From Rhododendron vialii (taxonomy: Eukaryota > Streptophyta > Magnoliopsida > Ericales > Ericaceae): a DNA stretch of 64,000 bases. The position numbers and the translations under genes are program-made. Under the pieces are notes generated by a model that saw only the letters and a list, made by a program, of their open reading frames with translations, was not told the DNA's origin and did not search any database. The stretch is taken from assembly GCF_030253575.1 (NCBI RefSeq), contig NC_080559.1, forward strand, positions 30,158,501-30,222,500, read 5' to 3'. Of the stretch, positions 10,970 to 22,505 are shown one piece after another (positions within the stretch are counted from its first letter, which is position 1; each line of letters opens with the position of its first letter).

Positions 10970-12850
10970 TCCTTATTCCCATTCCAGTACAGAAAAAGAA
11001 GAGCCAAATGTGAAAGCGCCCCGGTTGAGTTCAAGAGAAGGAAAGGACATATTTGATGAAGTGAATCTGGTCACTTTTGGAAGCTTTTAATTTGCATATT
11101 TCTCTCAGTTGGAACCTTTTTCCCATTCACATAATTTGTGTTAGGAAAATGATTTTGTCTCCTTGGGGAGGTGTGGAGTTGTATAGGTTGTCTTTGCTCG
11201 ATACTATTATTTTTGCTTGGTGCTGTTCTTCGTTGGCATCTTGCCGACTTTCCCTTCTCGGTTTTTTTCTCTTTATCTCGTTGTACTCCGTGTGTTTCGA
11301 GGTAATAAAATCTTCTCTTTCTTTTGCCGATTTTGATGTGCTCCTAACTCCACCAATTTCCAACGTTTGGCTTTAACAAAATCACAAATCTCTAGTAAAT
11401 GTACTTGTAATTCACTTCAAAATCCTGTTTCGTGTAGTTCTTGCAATTAAATCGGTGATTGAATTTTACAAATTTCCCCCCTAATTGATTGGGCAAGAAT
11501 TCTCGTAAGCCAACCCCTATCGGGTTGTTGGAATTTAGAGGGATAACCAAACTCTTATTGGGTTGCTAGAATTTAGAGGGATACTTGTATATTCAAGTGC
11601 TATCAACTCCTTTAGAGTCAGTCCATATAATGTTTTGCTCTAACTTTAATAGAGATACCCGCAAGTGAACGGTGAGAGTGGTATCTCAAAATAAGCCGAG
11701 TTACACATAAGCTGGCCCGCATACTGAATTATCAGAAAGAGAGATACCCGTATAGAAGAGATGTGAAAAGAACTGAAAAAGAAAAACAGCTGGAGTGGGA
11801 ATTGTCTTGTAATGCCCTGTCCATTTCTAGCCGAATTGCTGGTGCAATTTGAAGTTGCTTTTGGCATATTGGGTCCCCCATGTTTCCCTAATTTGGCCCA
11901 AACTTGAAGGCACTTTTTTTGTATTCTTTTGAGTCCAGACAAAAGCCATAAGGAGAGAGAAGGGTTTAGAGACTTGAGAGTGGTGTCTAAACTAGTTGAC
12001 ATTGACAAGAGGAGTGAAATGCCAATTGGTAGTGACATGGCTTTTTGTTTGTAAAAACCCTATTTGTAGTTGTAAGGCACATTTGGTTGGCTGAATGCAT
12101 GGAACCCAATTTATCTTCTTTTTTTTGGAATATAAGAACCTGCCGCAGCACACCACTCTCTTAAGGGAACCTTCCTCACATATTTTGAGGCAGTTAAAGT
12201 TTCATCACGTGTGGATGATCCTAAGACTATGTTTAGCCCCAATAAATGGCTACGGTGACTCTTTCCTGTGCCTCGTCTAACCAGGTCTTGAGTTTCCGCC
12301 ATCAAACCCCTGATTGGTTGGAATCTAGTTTATTGAGAATCCAGAAATGGGGCTATGCAATTTGAGCCTTTTTCTTTTTGGAAAGCATTTAGGGAATGTC
12401 AATCTCAACATGCTCATTATTTGTGATTCCAATTATGCTTCAAACTTTTTGCTCCCCATTCCAATCAGGAGAACGAACAAGGTACCTCTTGTCCTACACG
12501 ATTGGGTATGTGCACGTATCTACACGTTTATAGCCGTGGATATATTAATAGCGACAAATATACTTCACAAAAATGGAATTTAGCGATTTTGAGAATTTAG
12601 CGAAGCATCTTGAATAATTTCCCTCTTTGATAGAACATAATATCGGTTATGACGCAATAACATTTGCTTAGTTTTTTTTTTTCGTTACTAGAGGTATTAT
12701 ATGGCTAAGTTACTTGTACAGTGAGGAGGAAGAAAAACAAGAAAGTGCAGAACCAAGAACAGTATACCATAATTGAAGAGAGGTACATTTGTTAAAACAT
12801 AAATTAACCCCTGTAAATATTTTAGGCTGCTGATTTTGTTACTTTTTTTT
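10970..12850. other. Intergenic, no gene seen
   Basis: It contains a short tandem motif at 11515-11585 ('TTGGAATTTAGAGGGATA' twice) and open frames of up to 130 codons without recognisable domains, codon bias or splice context. I do not support a gene. Confidence 0.4.
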
Positions 12851-12854
12851 TTTT

Positions 12855-12915
12855 AACGTCAATCCTCTGCAAGTGTATTTTTGGTGCAAAAATACACTTG
12901 CAGGAGAGTGACGTT
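12855..12915. repeat. 61-bp near-perfect hairpin
   Basis: AACGTCAATCCTCTGCAAGT... folds back on ...ACTTGCAGGAGAGTGACGTT with a loop of only a few bases. It is probably the remains of a very small foldback element. Confidence 0.85.
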
Positions 12916-13202
12916 AACAAAAAAGGAAGTGGCAAAATCATTTCCCATATTTTATACTCCATTGCTTTTCCGGTTAACTTTAATATATTGGGTACTAAAG
13001 CTACACAAGTTGCTTATTTCACGTGTGATCTTATACGCAACCGAAGAATCAAGCTAGATTTCTACCAAACACAACAATAAAGCGAATGAGAAACCAAACC
13101 AAACGGATCCTTATATACTTGAAAAATATATCACATCACCGTGACACGTAAGGGGAAAAAAAAGGTATTTTTATTGTAATAAACAAGCGAAAAATCTATG
13201 AG

Positions 13203-13578
13203 TACCGACCATTGGGGGAGAGAAAACGTACCGACGGCCGCCGGCGGGCCGTCTCCGGCCACCGGACGGCCGATCCGAGCCGTTCAAAAATTCTAAAAAA
13301 TAAAACCGAGGGGGTCAACGCGGGAATCAAGGGCATCCGAGGTGTTTAGGGTGCTTGATCAAAGCACCCTTTTTTCGTGTATATATGTACACACACATAT
13401 ATACACGAAAAAAGGGTGCTTTGATCAAGCACCCTAAACACCTCGGATGCCCTTGATTCCCGCGTTGACCCCCTCGGTTTTATTTTTTAGAATTTTTGAA
13501 CGGCTCGGATCGGCCGTCCGGTGGCCGGAGACGGCCCGCCGGCGGCCGTCGGTACGTTTTCCCTCCCCGTGGTCGGTA
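13203..13578. mobile_element. Foldback MITE, family F1, copy B (almost perfect palindrome)
   Basis: The 376-base element is one inverted repeat centred near 13390. Arms of about 170 bases match almost base for base, from TACCGACC... to ...GGTCGGTA, through GGCCACCGGACGGCCGATCC and the 'AAGGGTGCTTTGATCAAGCA' block. The centre is TATATGTACACACACATATATA. The near-identity of the arms implies a recent insertion or recent arm homogenisation. The same core words as in copies A (8125) and C (35542) define the family. No obvious target-site duplication. Confidence 0.95.
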
Positions 13579-13889
13579 CATATAGCAACACTCACATAAA
13601 CAAGTTCCCTTTTAAAATGAAACTAAAGGATTCATCTCAATCTCTCTTATTACTAACAAACAAAGGAAGTAATATAAATAAATGAATCTCCAGTTAATAA
13701 GTTAGGCCATTGTGTACTGTACTACCCAATATTGTACTGTACTAGCTTTAACTGGGGTGGGTTTTGGACCTAGCAAGTTGTACTACTTTTTAACCTGGAT
13801 TGGATTAGTTGGAATCTAGCAAACTGAGTTGTGGACCAGTGAAAGTGCCACGTACAACAGTATGTCCAGCTTGGCATTTAAAAAAAATA

Positions 13890-14915
13890 TTATTGGCAAT
13901 TTCAACCCATATTTTTTAACCCGTCCACTAATAACTCAATTCAATCCGTCCATATTATATAATAGGTTTATATGGGTTCAACACATATAAACCCATATTT
14001 GTATGAATTTAAATGGGTTGAATATGGGTTGGAACTAAAAGACCCACTAGTCGTTATTTTGATTTTCACAACTAAACTCGCGTTGTTTTTAATCACTGAT
14101 CTCTCTCTCTCATCAATCCCGTTATTTTTAATCTGCTCGCGTTATTTTCAATCCCATTATTTTTATTCACTGGTCTCTCTCTCTTCCATCTTGGACTGTA
14201 TTTTGTTGGATACTATATAGATACAGAAGTGAGAGAGATACAAAAACAAGGGAATCGTTTGTACTCTATATGGGATTTTAATATGAGTTTGGCTTGTTAA
14301 GTCAAAATGATTTTTTTTTTTTTTTGTCTTTATTCAATTTTTTTTTGGATTTGTTAATTTTTCTTTAAATTTTTGTAACTTATTGATTTGTTTCATCGGG
14401 AGAAATCGGAAACGTAAATTTTTTTTATTGAAACTCAGAATTTAAAAAAAAAAAGATTATTATTTTTACTTATTTTGTCTTTATTCAAAAAATCACGAGT
14501 TTCGATAATAATTTTTTACTTTTTCGATTCCTCTCGCTGAGACGAATCAATAAACTACAAAAGTTTGACGCAAAACAAACAAAACAAGTTTCAACCCGCT
14601 CAGACCCGTCCATTTGCCACCTCTACTCTTGTGTCATTCCCACTCTTTTGTGTGAACGTGTTTCAATCCATATCGGGGAAAAGACAGTAAAGAAGGAAAA
14701 GGAAGGGGGAAACGGGGACGGGGGAGAAGAGAAAAGGGAAAGAAAAAGAAAAAAAGAAGAAGAAGAAAACGGGTCGGCGGGTTTGGGTTTGACTTGACCC
14801 ATATTTGACCCGATCCGTTTTCAACACGTTAACTATTTGACCCATATTTGATCTGCCCATATTTGATCTACGACCTGTTTCAACCCGCCCAAACCTGTTC
14901 ATTTGCTACCTCTAC
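13890..14915. mobile_element. Degraded hAT-like / foldback repeat cluster
   Basis: Blocks rich in 'AACCCATAT', 'GACCCGTCC' and 'CAACCCGC' occur at about 13893-14045 and again at 14590-14915, the latter with two 'CATTTGCCACCTCTAC' / 'CATTTGCTACCTCTAC' ends. Such ends are typical of small plant hAT-like elements. In between (14280-14600) lies a T-rich segment with mirrored 'TCTTTATTCAA' and 'GTTTCGAT' words similar to those at 46.0-46.35 kb. Probably nested insertions; boundaries are approximate. Confidence 0.45.
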
Positions 14916-15391
14916 TTATCAGTATATGAATAACCTGATTCTTTACACAAATGATGATAAAATAGCATTTTAGAAAACAAATAGCTCTGATCTCAAAAAT
15001 AAAATCTTGATGACTTTAATCTAATGACCACAAGGTAGGTTTTTTTTTAAAGACCACAAGGTAGTTCACCTAATCCTTCATTCGTTCGTAACTAAAAACA
15101 AAGCCCATGACAATGCTTGAACTTACGTTTTCCTTTTCTCTTGTATATTTCGACGAACAATATGTGAAAAATAGTAGTAGTGGACTCCCATCGAACAATG
15201 TCATCCTCATATCTAAATTCTGGCTCCGCCAACTTGAGTGAAGATACATGCATGACTTTCTACAGTATCTACTATGAGTATATGTTTTCCACTAAAAGTG
15301 GAAGGAGCTGCTAAATATGGACATGTAATTTCTCCGTAAGTTTGACATTTTGAAATGATATGATTGCGATTTACTTGTAATAATAATAATA

Positions 15392-15476
15392 ATAATAAAA
15401 TCCCTAGAGGCTTGTCACCACCCCAAATTACATAATAATAAAAAATCCCTAGAGGCTTGTCACCACCCCAAATAAC
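15392..15476. repeat. 46-bp tandem duplication
   Basis: 'AAATCCCTAGAGGCTTGTCA' plus 'CCACCCCAAAT' occurs twice in direct orientation, separated by a short ATAATA run. A recent local duplication beside an AAT trinucleotide repeat. Confidence 0.9.
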
Positions 15477-15699
15477 ATTGATGCCCATGCTCGTCGACTC
15501 CTCATCAATGTTAGTGTAGCAGTAGGACCATCGCCCACGCGTGAGATAAGACGTCCAGGTCCAATTTATGTGTGCTCATTTTGGACTATTGGTGATGTGT
15601 GACCAGGTGTCTTCTGGTGCCACTCGTCTCATTCTATTTCATCTTTGTATCCAAAATTTTCTCATAGAATGAAGAGTTTAAGACACCAGGTGACACTGA

Positions 15700-16390
15700 G
15701 AATCAAATAATTGTCTTTAGTCATAATTTCGCGTAGTATACAATTGGCACATTGTGCTCTCACTACGAGTCCCACCTCCATGATCCGATCCGAACCCTAT
15801 AGGCGTATCACTAATCATTTTGTTCTAAAAGAGAACGTGAATCAATTAGCCACCTACCAAAATTGGATCAACGAGAATGATCTTAACAGACCGTATGGAT
15901 GATCGGTACAATTATAATGGTGAGTTCTCATTGAACCCCTCAGTTATACAATGCATGGGACAATCAAACTGCAGGGTGTATAAGCTGCAATCTTTCTTGG
16001 TACCTAATGAACCAACCGTCCCCAGAAGCGAACAAATACTTGGAGTCGCACCTCAGAGGGGACCTTTCCAAGGAACCTTTCAGTGGAGAACGACCTGTTA
16101 TGGCGTTTGAGAAGGGCACATGTCGATACCTACTTGAGTTGCTAATAATTTGAATATTCATGACCAAGAAATATTATTGAACTCTCTTTCAGATAGGTCC
16201 AGAAAGGCGAAGTAAGGCTGGAAAGCCAACAGGCGTCTATTATTGAATTCACCCCACCCTAGAGTACCTATTTTGGAAACGTCCAGTGCCATCGCCCTGT
16301 GTTGCCTTATAGTTTGGACTCCCCCCAAAAGGAGACAACACCCTTCACATAGCCATCCACAGTAATGAACCATGAGAGGTCTAGGTTTTC
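15700..16390. other. High-complexity segment, possible mitochondrial DNA insert
   Basis: This block differs from its surroundings: higher GC, no simple repeats, and several overlapping open frames on both strands of about 60-77 codons. The texture (CCCCTCAG, GGAAAGCCAACAGGCG, GGGGACCTTTCCAAGG) resembles plant mitochondrial spacer DNA. I have no firm match; it is listed because the composition is unlike ordinary intergenic DNA. Confidence 0.25.
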
Positions 16391-16733
16391 AAAATAGCTT
16401 TCACAAGATGCCTAAATGGCTATTTTCTTCAAATTCTTTGAAAGACAAAAATGACACAAGATCAAGAACAATTACCTTGGGAAAACAATGACGACAGCCA
16501 ATCGATAATCCCTTGTACCAAAATTTTCTTTTGCAAAAAGCAAGGGTAATATTTATAGGGTATCATAATCGGGAATGGAGATCATATTAAGTTATTTAAC
16601 AGAGTTCTCATCAGAAAAGTAGGAAAAAGGTGAGACCAAAACACAGACAGGGGAACCAAAACACACACACACACCATTCCTGCTAAGGCAAACATTTCTG
16701 TGAAGCACATTCTACAAGAGAAGGAATCGATCT

Positions 16734-19700
16734 TTAAGATATCTTTGCCCTCGAAAAGTCCATCTCTGGATGCTGCATGAATACACACACAAAAAGTTTA
16801 GTCCATTATTGGAATCCGGGTTGTTCCAGACATGACATTACTACAGATTTGTATATTGGTGCCGTTAGGCACTTACTTTAATTCCACACTTAGAACTGTG
16901 ATATTTTGTGAAGCAAATAGAAGATAAACAAAGAGGTTTCTCCTTTCCACACTTTTTAATAAAAAAAAAAGTTCAGGCACGGTTTTCGATACTGTTCTAA
17001 TCAGCAGGTTTTAAATAAAATTTCCCAAATTGTTTTCATAAATTAGGCCTAGGGTTACACATTGGTTACTGAAAATTATCCCACGAGTTTGGGCCTTGAC
17101 AAATGTGGTACCAGAGGAGGGGGATTTAGTAGCTCACCTCAGCCATAAATTTCTTAAGAACGTCTTGTTTCTGCATCTCATCACTTGTGGGAAGGCCCAT
17201 GGACTTCTGTCGCTGATCAAACTGCCAGGGAACAAGTAAAAGGCAAAAAAAAATCAGAACTCAACAGAGGACCACTGATATTATAGCAACACAAAAAAAG
17301 AAAACAGCACGCAATAGTGGCACATTCTACTAATAAACAAAGTTGAGGTGAGAGGATAGGAATGGCATCCTCAACCCACCATCATTTTTTCCACAGTGGA
17401 GCGCGTTTCTGGGTCCAGATCAGATAGCTTGCTATTTTCAGGTTCTACCTTCTGAGTATCAATTTCAGGATCACCTTTCACCAAACACTTCCACCATTCC
17501 ATTTGGTTTTGTTTGGTCAGAAGCACAGAGATGTATTTCTGATCCTCTGCGTAAGATTTTGGTAATCAGGGAAATTAAATAACAGAACAGTAAATCATGG
17601 AAAAACAATATGGTGAAGAACATTCAAAAAGGTGTATGCAAGCACAGTATTTGATAATTGTGTATTTCCTTGCACGTGCAAGTGCAGTGCTTTGGTGCTT
17701 GGTTTTGCTTTTGTGTAAAAACATACCTAAGCTCCAGAAGCTATCATCAGCCTTGATGGACTGAAACAGTTCACCCTACAAGTGACCAACAGTCAGTGTT
17801 AGAAACAACCGGCTTGAACCCGACTCAGAATGAACAAACTTTGAAAGGGTGGTGCCACCACACCAAAAATCTACAAATGAACCGGAAAACATTACTTACA
17901 TCAATTATTGGAGGCTGACTCTTGAGTCCAACTTTTATATGGTTCTTCTTTATCTCACATGTAATAAACCTTGATTTAGTTCCAGGAGGAACTGGAATAT
18001 TGATCGTAACCTCTTGCAATGTTTGGACCCAAGAATAATTATCCAGGTCGAGACCATTGCCTTTATTGGGAACTGGTAAGACATTTAAAATGACACATTA
18101 GCTACAAAAAATATCACCCCACTTAAGACCTTAGCAAAAACAAAAACATAACAATATACCGAGAATACGCCCCCTTAGCACAATAGCAACATGAATAATA
18201 TAACAGTTCTGGGCCTTCTGGCACAAAGAAGAAATTATATGGCGAATCCATAACTTCAGGCATATAATAACCAGCTACATGCCGTTAGACCTGTTACGAT
18301 GGAGCGAAGAATGATGGTCTAACGGGAGTTGGGAAAACTCTGATTGCCTCGGAAGGTTCTCTTGAGCAAGCAGGAATAGCACCAGTATCGGAAATGTATT
18401 TCTGCTAAACTACTATGTATAAAATTCCTGCCAACCTCTTTGCACAAAACCTTGACATCATGTGTATAAAGGATTCCAAACAACTCGCACATCAGAAGCA
18501 TTGAAGAGGTATTTGGACTCATTTCTTGCCATGCTGGCACTCCACGCCCCGACTAGGATTAAAAGCCATTCCACTCTCTTATCTATGTACCAACTTGATC
18601 CATGTTTTAGGCAGAACCAATGTCAAACTCCCACAACATTTAACCAAATTTTAAAGACTCAAGAATTATTTGTTCATACGGGTTTCGTTCCATCTCAAAC
18701 ATTTCCCATTAAAACCCAGTTTAGAACTTTTTATGTTTGGGGTCCAGTACCTTGCTAAATTTCTATTGTCCTTAGGTTACTCCAGATTGCAAACTCAATT
18801 CAACCTCTATTAGAAAATCTAATACTTCTGCTGAAGCTCCAAACTTTCTCCAAGAATACAGAAATTTAAGCTATGTCATACGGATTAGTGATTCATTTCT
18901 GTACAAAACATTATTTTAAATGCTATTGATGCATATTCACAGATCATTTGCTAAAATCGGTCACAGACTGAGCAAAATAGCTTTCAACTGAGGCTCTGTC
19001 TCTAAAAGTTTACTACTGCAACTTCAGTCTTCTTTTTATTTTTCTACTCTTTTCCTAATAAGCAAGAAAAAAAAGATTAAGCAGATGACAACATATTGAC
19101 GATTGTTATAAATAAGCAGAGGTTTAGCCCCCTTTGCTTTAGCCTTTGTGCACATAACCTCCCTGCTTCCAATGCCATGGTGCATAAGGGCTAAACTGCG
19201 GGGTGGATGCGGGATTGGCCTCCTAAATGGTTTTTTCCCTGCATGGATGGAGAAGAGGGAAAACTAGGCAAAATCCAATTCACTTTGTCGTCTACCTTAT
19301 GGAACAAGCAAACAACAGCAGAATTGTACAAATACAAGCCAATCCAAAGTTATGAGCTTTCCTTTCCCCCAAACTATCTCAAGTACCAAAGATTGCAAAG
19401 CCAAGTATTATGAACTGAATGCAATACTACAAACCAGGACCAAATTCACATGCAACTCAAATTTCCTCAACACAATACACACATATTGACCCCTCAAGTT
19501 CACAATGCAACTCAAATTTCCTCAACACAATACACACATATTGACACCTCAAGTTCACAACAAAACAGGCGAGTAAAATAACGACTGCAACGATGTAGAT
19601 ACATATAGATATCTTCATACCCACAGTTACATACATCTATTATCATTTATCTACAACCTATAACTCTTATAAAGGGAACATCTTTTCGCGTGAACATCAG

Positions 19701-21093
19701 GTTTGAGTCAGGCTCAAATTTTGTTTTCGTAAACTACCCCTTAACTGCCTATAAAAACTGCCAAAAAGAAAGATATCTTCATACCCACAGTAACATACAT
19801 CTATTATCATTTATCTACAACCTATAACTCTTATAAAGGGAACATCTTTTTCGTGTGAACATCAGGTTTGAGTCAGGCTCAAATTTTGTTTTCGTAACTA
19901 CCCCTTAACTGCCTATAAAAACTGCCAAAAAGAAAGAGAAAATTAACTGTCACCTTAACTGAAAATTTTCCCCTTTCCCTCTTTTGCATAATGCGATCCG
20001 CACATGCACAACTCATTGCGTGTGGCAGTGTGCCTGGGCGTCTAGTCAATTATAAAGGCAACACCCCTTTTGGTGCAAGAGTCACTTTGGAGGCTGGCTC
20101 ACATTTTAGTTTCCCAAACTACACTTTAACCGCCTAAAGAAACTATCAAGACGGAAAAAAGAAAAAACCTAATTTTCTTCCTCTCTTCTCTACTTTCACA
20201 TCTTACATTTCATTAAGGGTTTAATCCCAATTGAAGATATTCCACTTTTCCTCCTTTGCATAACACAATTTGTGCTAGCAACCACTTTGTGCGCCAGAGA
20301 TTAGGTCTATCTCCAATCCTCCCCACCCTTACCCAAAATGATTGGGGACTAGATGAGTTATGTTAGTGTTGTGTTGTGTTGCATAACACAATTTCAGTGT
20401 TCTAAAAGTCGGCCCCGCCTAGGCGCTCGTCCAACGCCTAGATTAGGCAGCCAACTAGTCGGGCGCCTAGTCCCTGCCTAGGCGCTAGGCGGCCAACTAG
20501 TCGGCACTTGGCCCAAGAGCCCCTTTTCCGCCCGACTAGCCCTAGCGATTTTTAGATCATTGCACAATTTATGCGACAGGTTCAATCTCAATTGAAGATC
20601 TACCCTTTTACTCTTTTGGATAACATGATTTGCACACCCATCACGTGCGCCCGGGCGTATACTACGTAATACATAATAATAATAATAATAACTGGTCAAA
20701 TTCCGAAAACCAAGAACACTAACCTCGCTTTCCCTCCTTAGTCTCCTCACTCGCTGCCGCCTTCCCCGCGCTCGTCGACGCTTGTGACTCCTCCTCGGCA
20801 CGCTTCTCGGCCTTCACCTTCTCCTTCTCCTTCTCGGCCTTCACCTTCTCCTTCTCCCTGGTCTTCCTCTCCTCCTTGTCCACCTTCTCCTTCACCCTAC
20901 GGACCAAATCAGTGACGTCTCTGACCCCGTAGTCGCTCTTGAACAGATCGGACTCGCGGGAGACGAAGTCGAAGACGGTCTCGAGAAACCCTAGAGGGTT
21001 CGATGGATCGAGCACCGCGTTGAACGGCTTGCCGGCCGATGAGGATGGATTCGTGGGTTTCTGGTCTTCTTCGTATTCGGAGAGTATCGCCAT
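16734..21093 (-). CDS. BOB1: NudC-domain co-chaperone, BOBBER1-like
   Basis: Six exons: 20724-21093, 17900-18072, 17727-17775, 17380-17546, 17138-17221, 16734-16772. All junctions keep frame with GT-AG introns and give 293 aa, close to Arabidopsis BOBBER1. The N-terminus ([10 protein letters not shown]) is followed by an [20 protein letters not shown] helix, a Lys/Glu-rich coiled region (about 75-123), then the NudC/CS domain from VPNKGNG through [30 protein letters not shown], the [12 protein letters not shown] turn and [20 protein letters not shown]. The C-terminus reads [18 protein letters not shown] and [12 protein letters not shown]. Family knowledge: a cytosolic, Hsp90-co-chaperone-like protein needed for development and thermotolerance. 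Intron 1 is 2.65 kb and holds tandem duplications and a CCTAGGCG repeat. The start is the first ATG and fits the family. Confidence 0.95.
19447..19555. repeat. 54-bp tandem duplication in BOB1-like intron 1
   Basis: 'TGCAACTCAAATTTCCTCAA' through 'CCTCAAGTT' occurs twice back to back with only a few changes. Confidence 0.92.
19608..19935. repeat. 164-bp tandem duplication in BOB1-like intron 1
   Basis: The unit from GATATCTTCATACCCACAG to GCCAAAAAGAAA is repeated at 19772 with very few differences, so the event is recent. It lies entirely within intron 1 and does not affect coding sequence. Confidence 0.95.
20395..20545. repeat. CCTAGGCG-rich repeat in intron 1
   Basis: Several interleaved copies of GCCTAGGCGC, GCGCCTAG and CCAACTAGTCGG occur in 120 bases, partly palindromic. 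This kind of CCTAGGCG cluster is a common terminal feature of small plant DNA transposons, but I cannot define ends here. Confidence 0.55.
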
Positions 21094-21310
21094 TGTCTGA
21101 GAGAGATAGAGAGAATTTGGGTTTAGGGTTTTTTTTTGGGAAGAAAAGAGCGAGAGAAAGCAGTGGAGAGATCTAGAAGACGTGTTTTCGCTGGTTAGTA
21201 TTTTACTGGGAAAAATTCAAAATACAGTAGACGCATCTATTTTGGTAACTGGGGCTGGTTTGTAAAATTAAATAATTATTATCTTTAATTTGCAGAAGAG
21301 AGTCACAAAA

Positions 21311-21383
21311 GGGGGTGTAGCTCATATGGTAGAGCGCTCGCTTCGCATGCGAGAGGCACGGGGTTCGATTCCCCGCACCTCCA
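21311..21383 (+). tRNA. tRNA-Ala (anticodon CGC)
   Basis: A complete 73-base cloverleaf. The acceptor GGGGGTG pairs with CACCTCC, including the G3:U70 wobble that defines alanine tRNAs. The D arm has box A TAGCTCATATGG, the anticodon stem CTCGC/GCGAG encloses loop TTCGCAT (anticodon CGC), and the T arm contains GGTTCGATTCC (box B), followed by discriminator A. No intron. It reads away from the BOB1-like gene, whose ATG is about 220 bases away. A T-rich run 'TTCTTGTCTTTTC' follows within 12-24 bases and could serve as a Pol III terminator. Confidence 0.97.
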
Positions 21384-21449
21384 ATCCCTAATTCTTGTCT
21401 TTTCTCCTCATCCGCTTTGGTAACTTCTTTCACAACTACGTACATCTTT

Positions 21450-22350
21450 TTCCTGCCATGTGTATCTCGAACACTAAGACCCGTGGCACCCGCCGCACTC
21501 TACTCTACTTAAGGAGAGATAAATAATTATATATAATAATAAGCAGGCGAACATTACTAGCTACTATGTGTGTGACCTTTGGCATTGTTCTTCTATTTTA
21601 AGTATTGCAGCCGTTCATTTTATACAAATTTGATATTCAGTTCGTTATTTAATAAATAACCCAATCGAATAGCAACATATATAGTTGATCCAAACATTCA
21701 GTTTTCAGTTTTGTACCCTTAAGAAAAAAATCAAGACAAGTGTTTTCCCATCAAATGCATCCGTATAGCAATGAGTTGATCGTTTATGTATGATGAGATT
21801 GACCGAAAAAAAATAAGTATAAATGTTAAATGTGATCATTAATGTAAAAGCTGAGCGCAAATTCGTGACTCTATATATTAAGAGCATTCCTTTTTTTTTG
21901 CAACAATTGGGTTCTTCTACCTAACACCATTTTCACATCAACATCGGTCAAGGACCAATAGAGATCCGATCAGGACGATTTTTGCATGTTTACTCGTCTC
22001 GCCAAGCTCTATAACATGAACGCGGATCATTAAGATGGACTTTACATGGCCTGCAAATAAAAAAAAAATTGAACAAACTGGACCGTACAAAACGAGATAT
22101 AGAAACTGACAAAAGTACATCACAAAAAATAAACAAACACAAAAAGGGGATAATTTATGTGATTAGATCTGTGGACAAAAGAAAATTTCATGACATTAAT
22201 TGAGCTACAAAGATACTACAAAAGCTCCTTGCCAAAAAGGCTCCAACTTTTTCTAATTTCTTTTGTAATGCTCCTCCAGCGGGACCATGGAGGCATGGAC
22301 AGAACTCTAGGGCTCCATAGAAAATCAAAATCTTCGGCCCTAAGCAAACA
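21450..22350. other. Intergenic, no gene seen
   Basis: Only short, low-complexity frames. No splice-supported exons or structured repeats recognised. Confidence 0.4.
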
Positions 22351-22358
22351 CCCACAAA

Positions 22359-22505
22359 GATGCTACTCACACAACAATCCAAACACAACAACTTACGCAA
22401 TCTCTGACATATATCTGGGGCCCACACATAGTAGTGTGTGTAGAGCCCACATGCATGTGAGAGGTTGTGTAAGTTGTTGTGTTTGAATTGTTGTGTGAGT
22501 ATCAT
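22359..22505. mobile_element. Small foldback MITE, family F3, copy A
   Basis: Left arm TGCTACTCACACAACAATCC... and right arm ...GAATTGTTGTGTGAGTATCA are complementary with a few mismatches, and the centre reads 'CACACATAGTAGTGTGTGTAG'. The same words (GGGCCCACAC, CATGCATGTGAG, GGTTGTGT) occur at 60481-60587. Confidence 0.85.

Noticed and set aside
11646-12038. 130-codon minus-strand frame
   Set aside because: No recognisable motif, no splice or promoter context, AT-rich; most likely chance.
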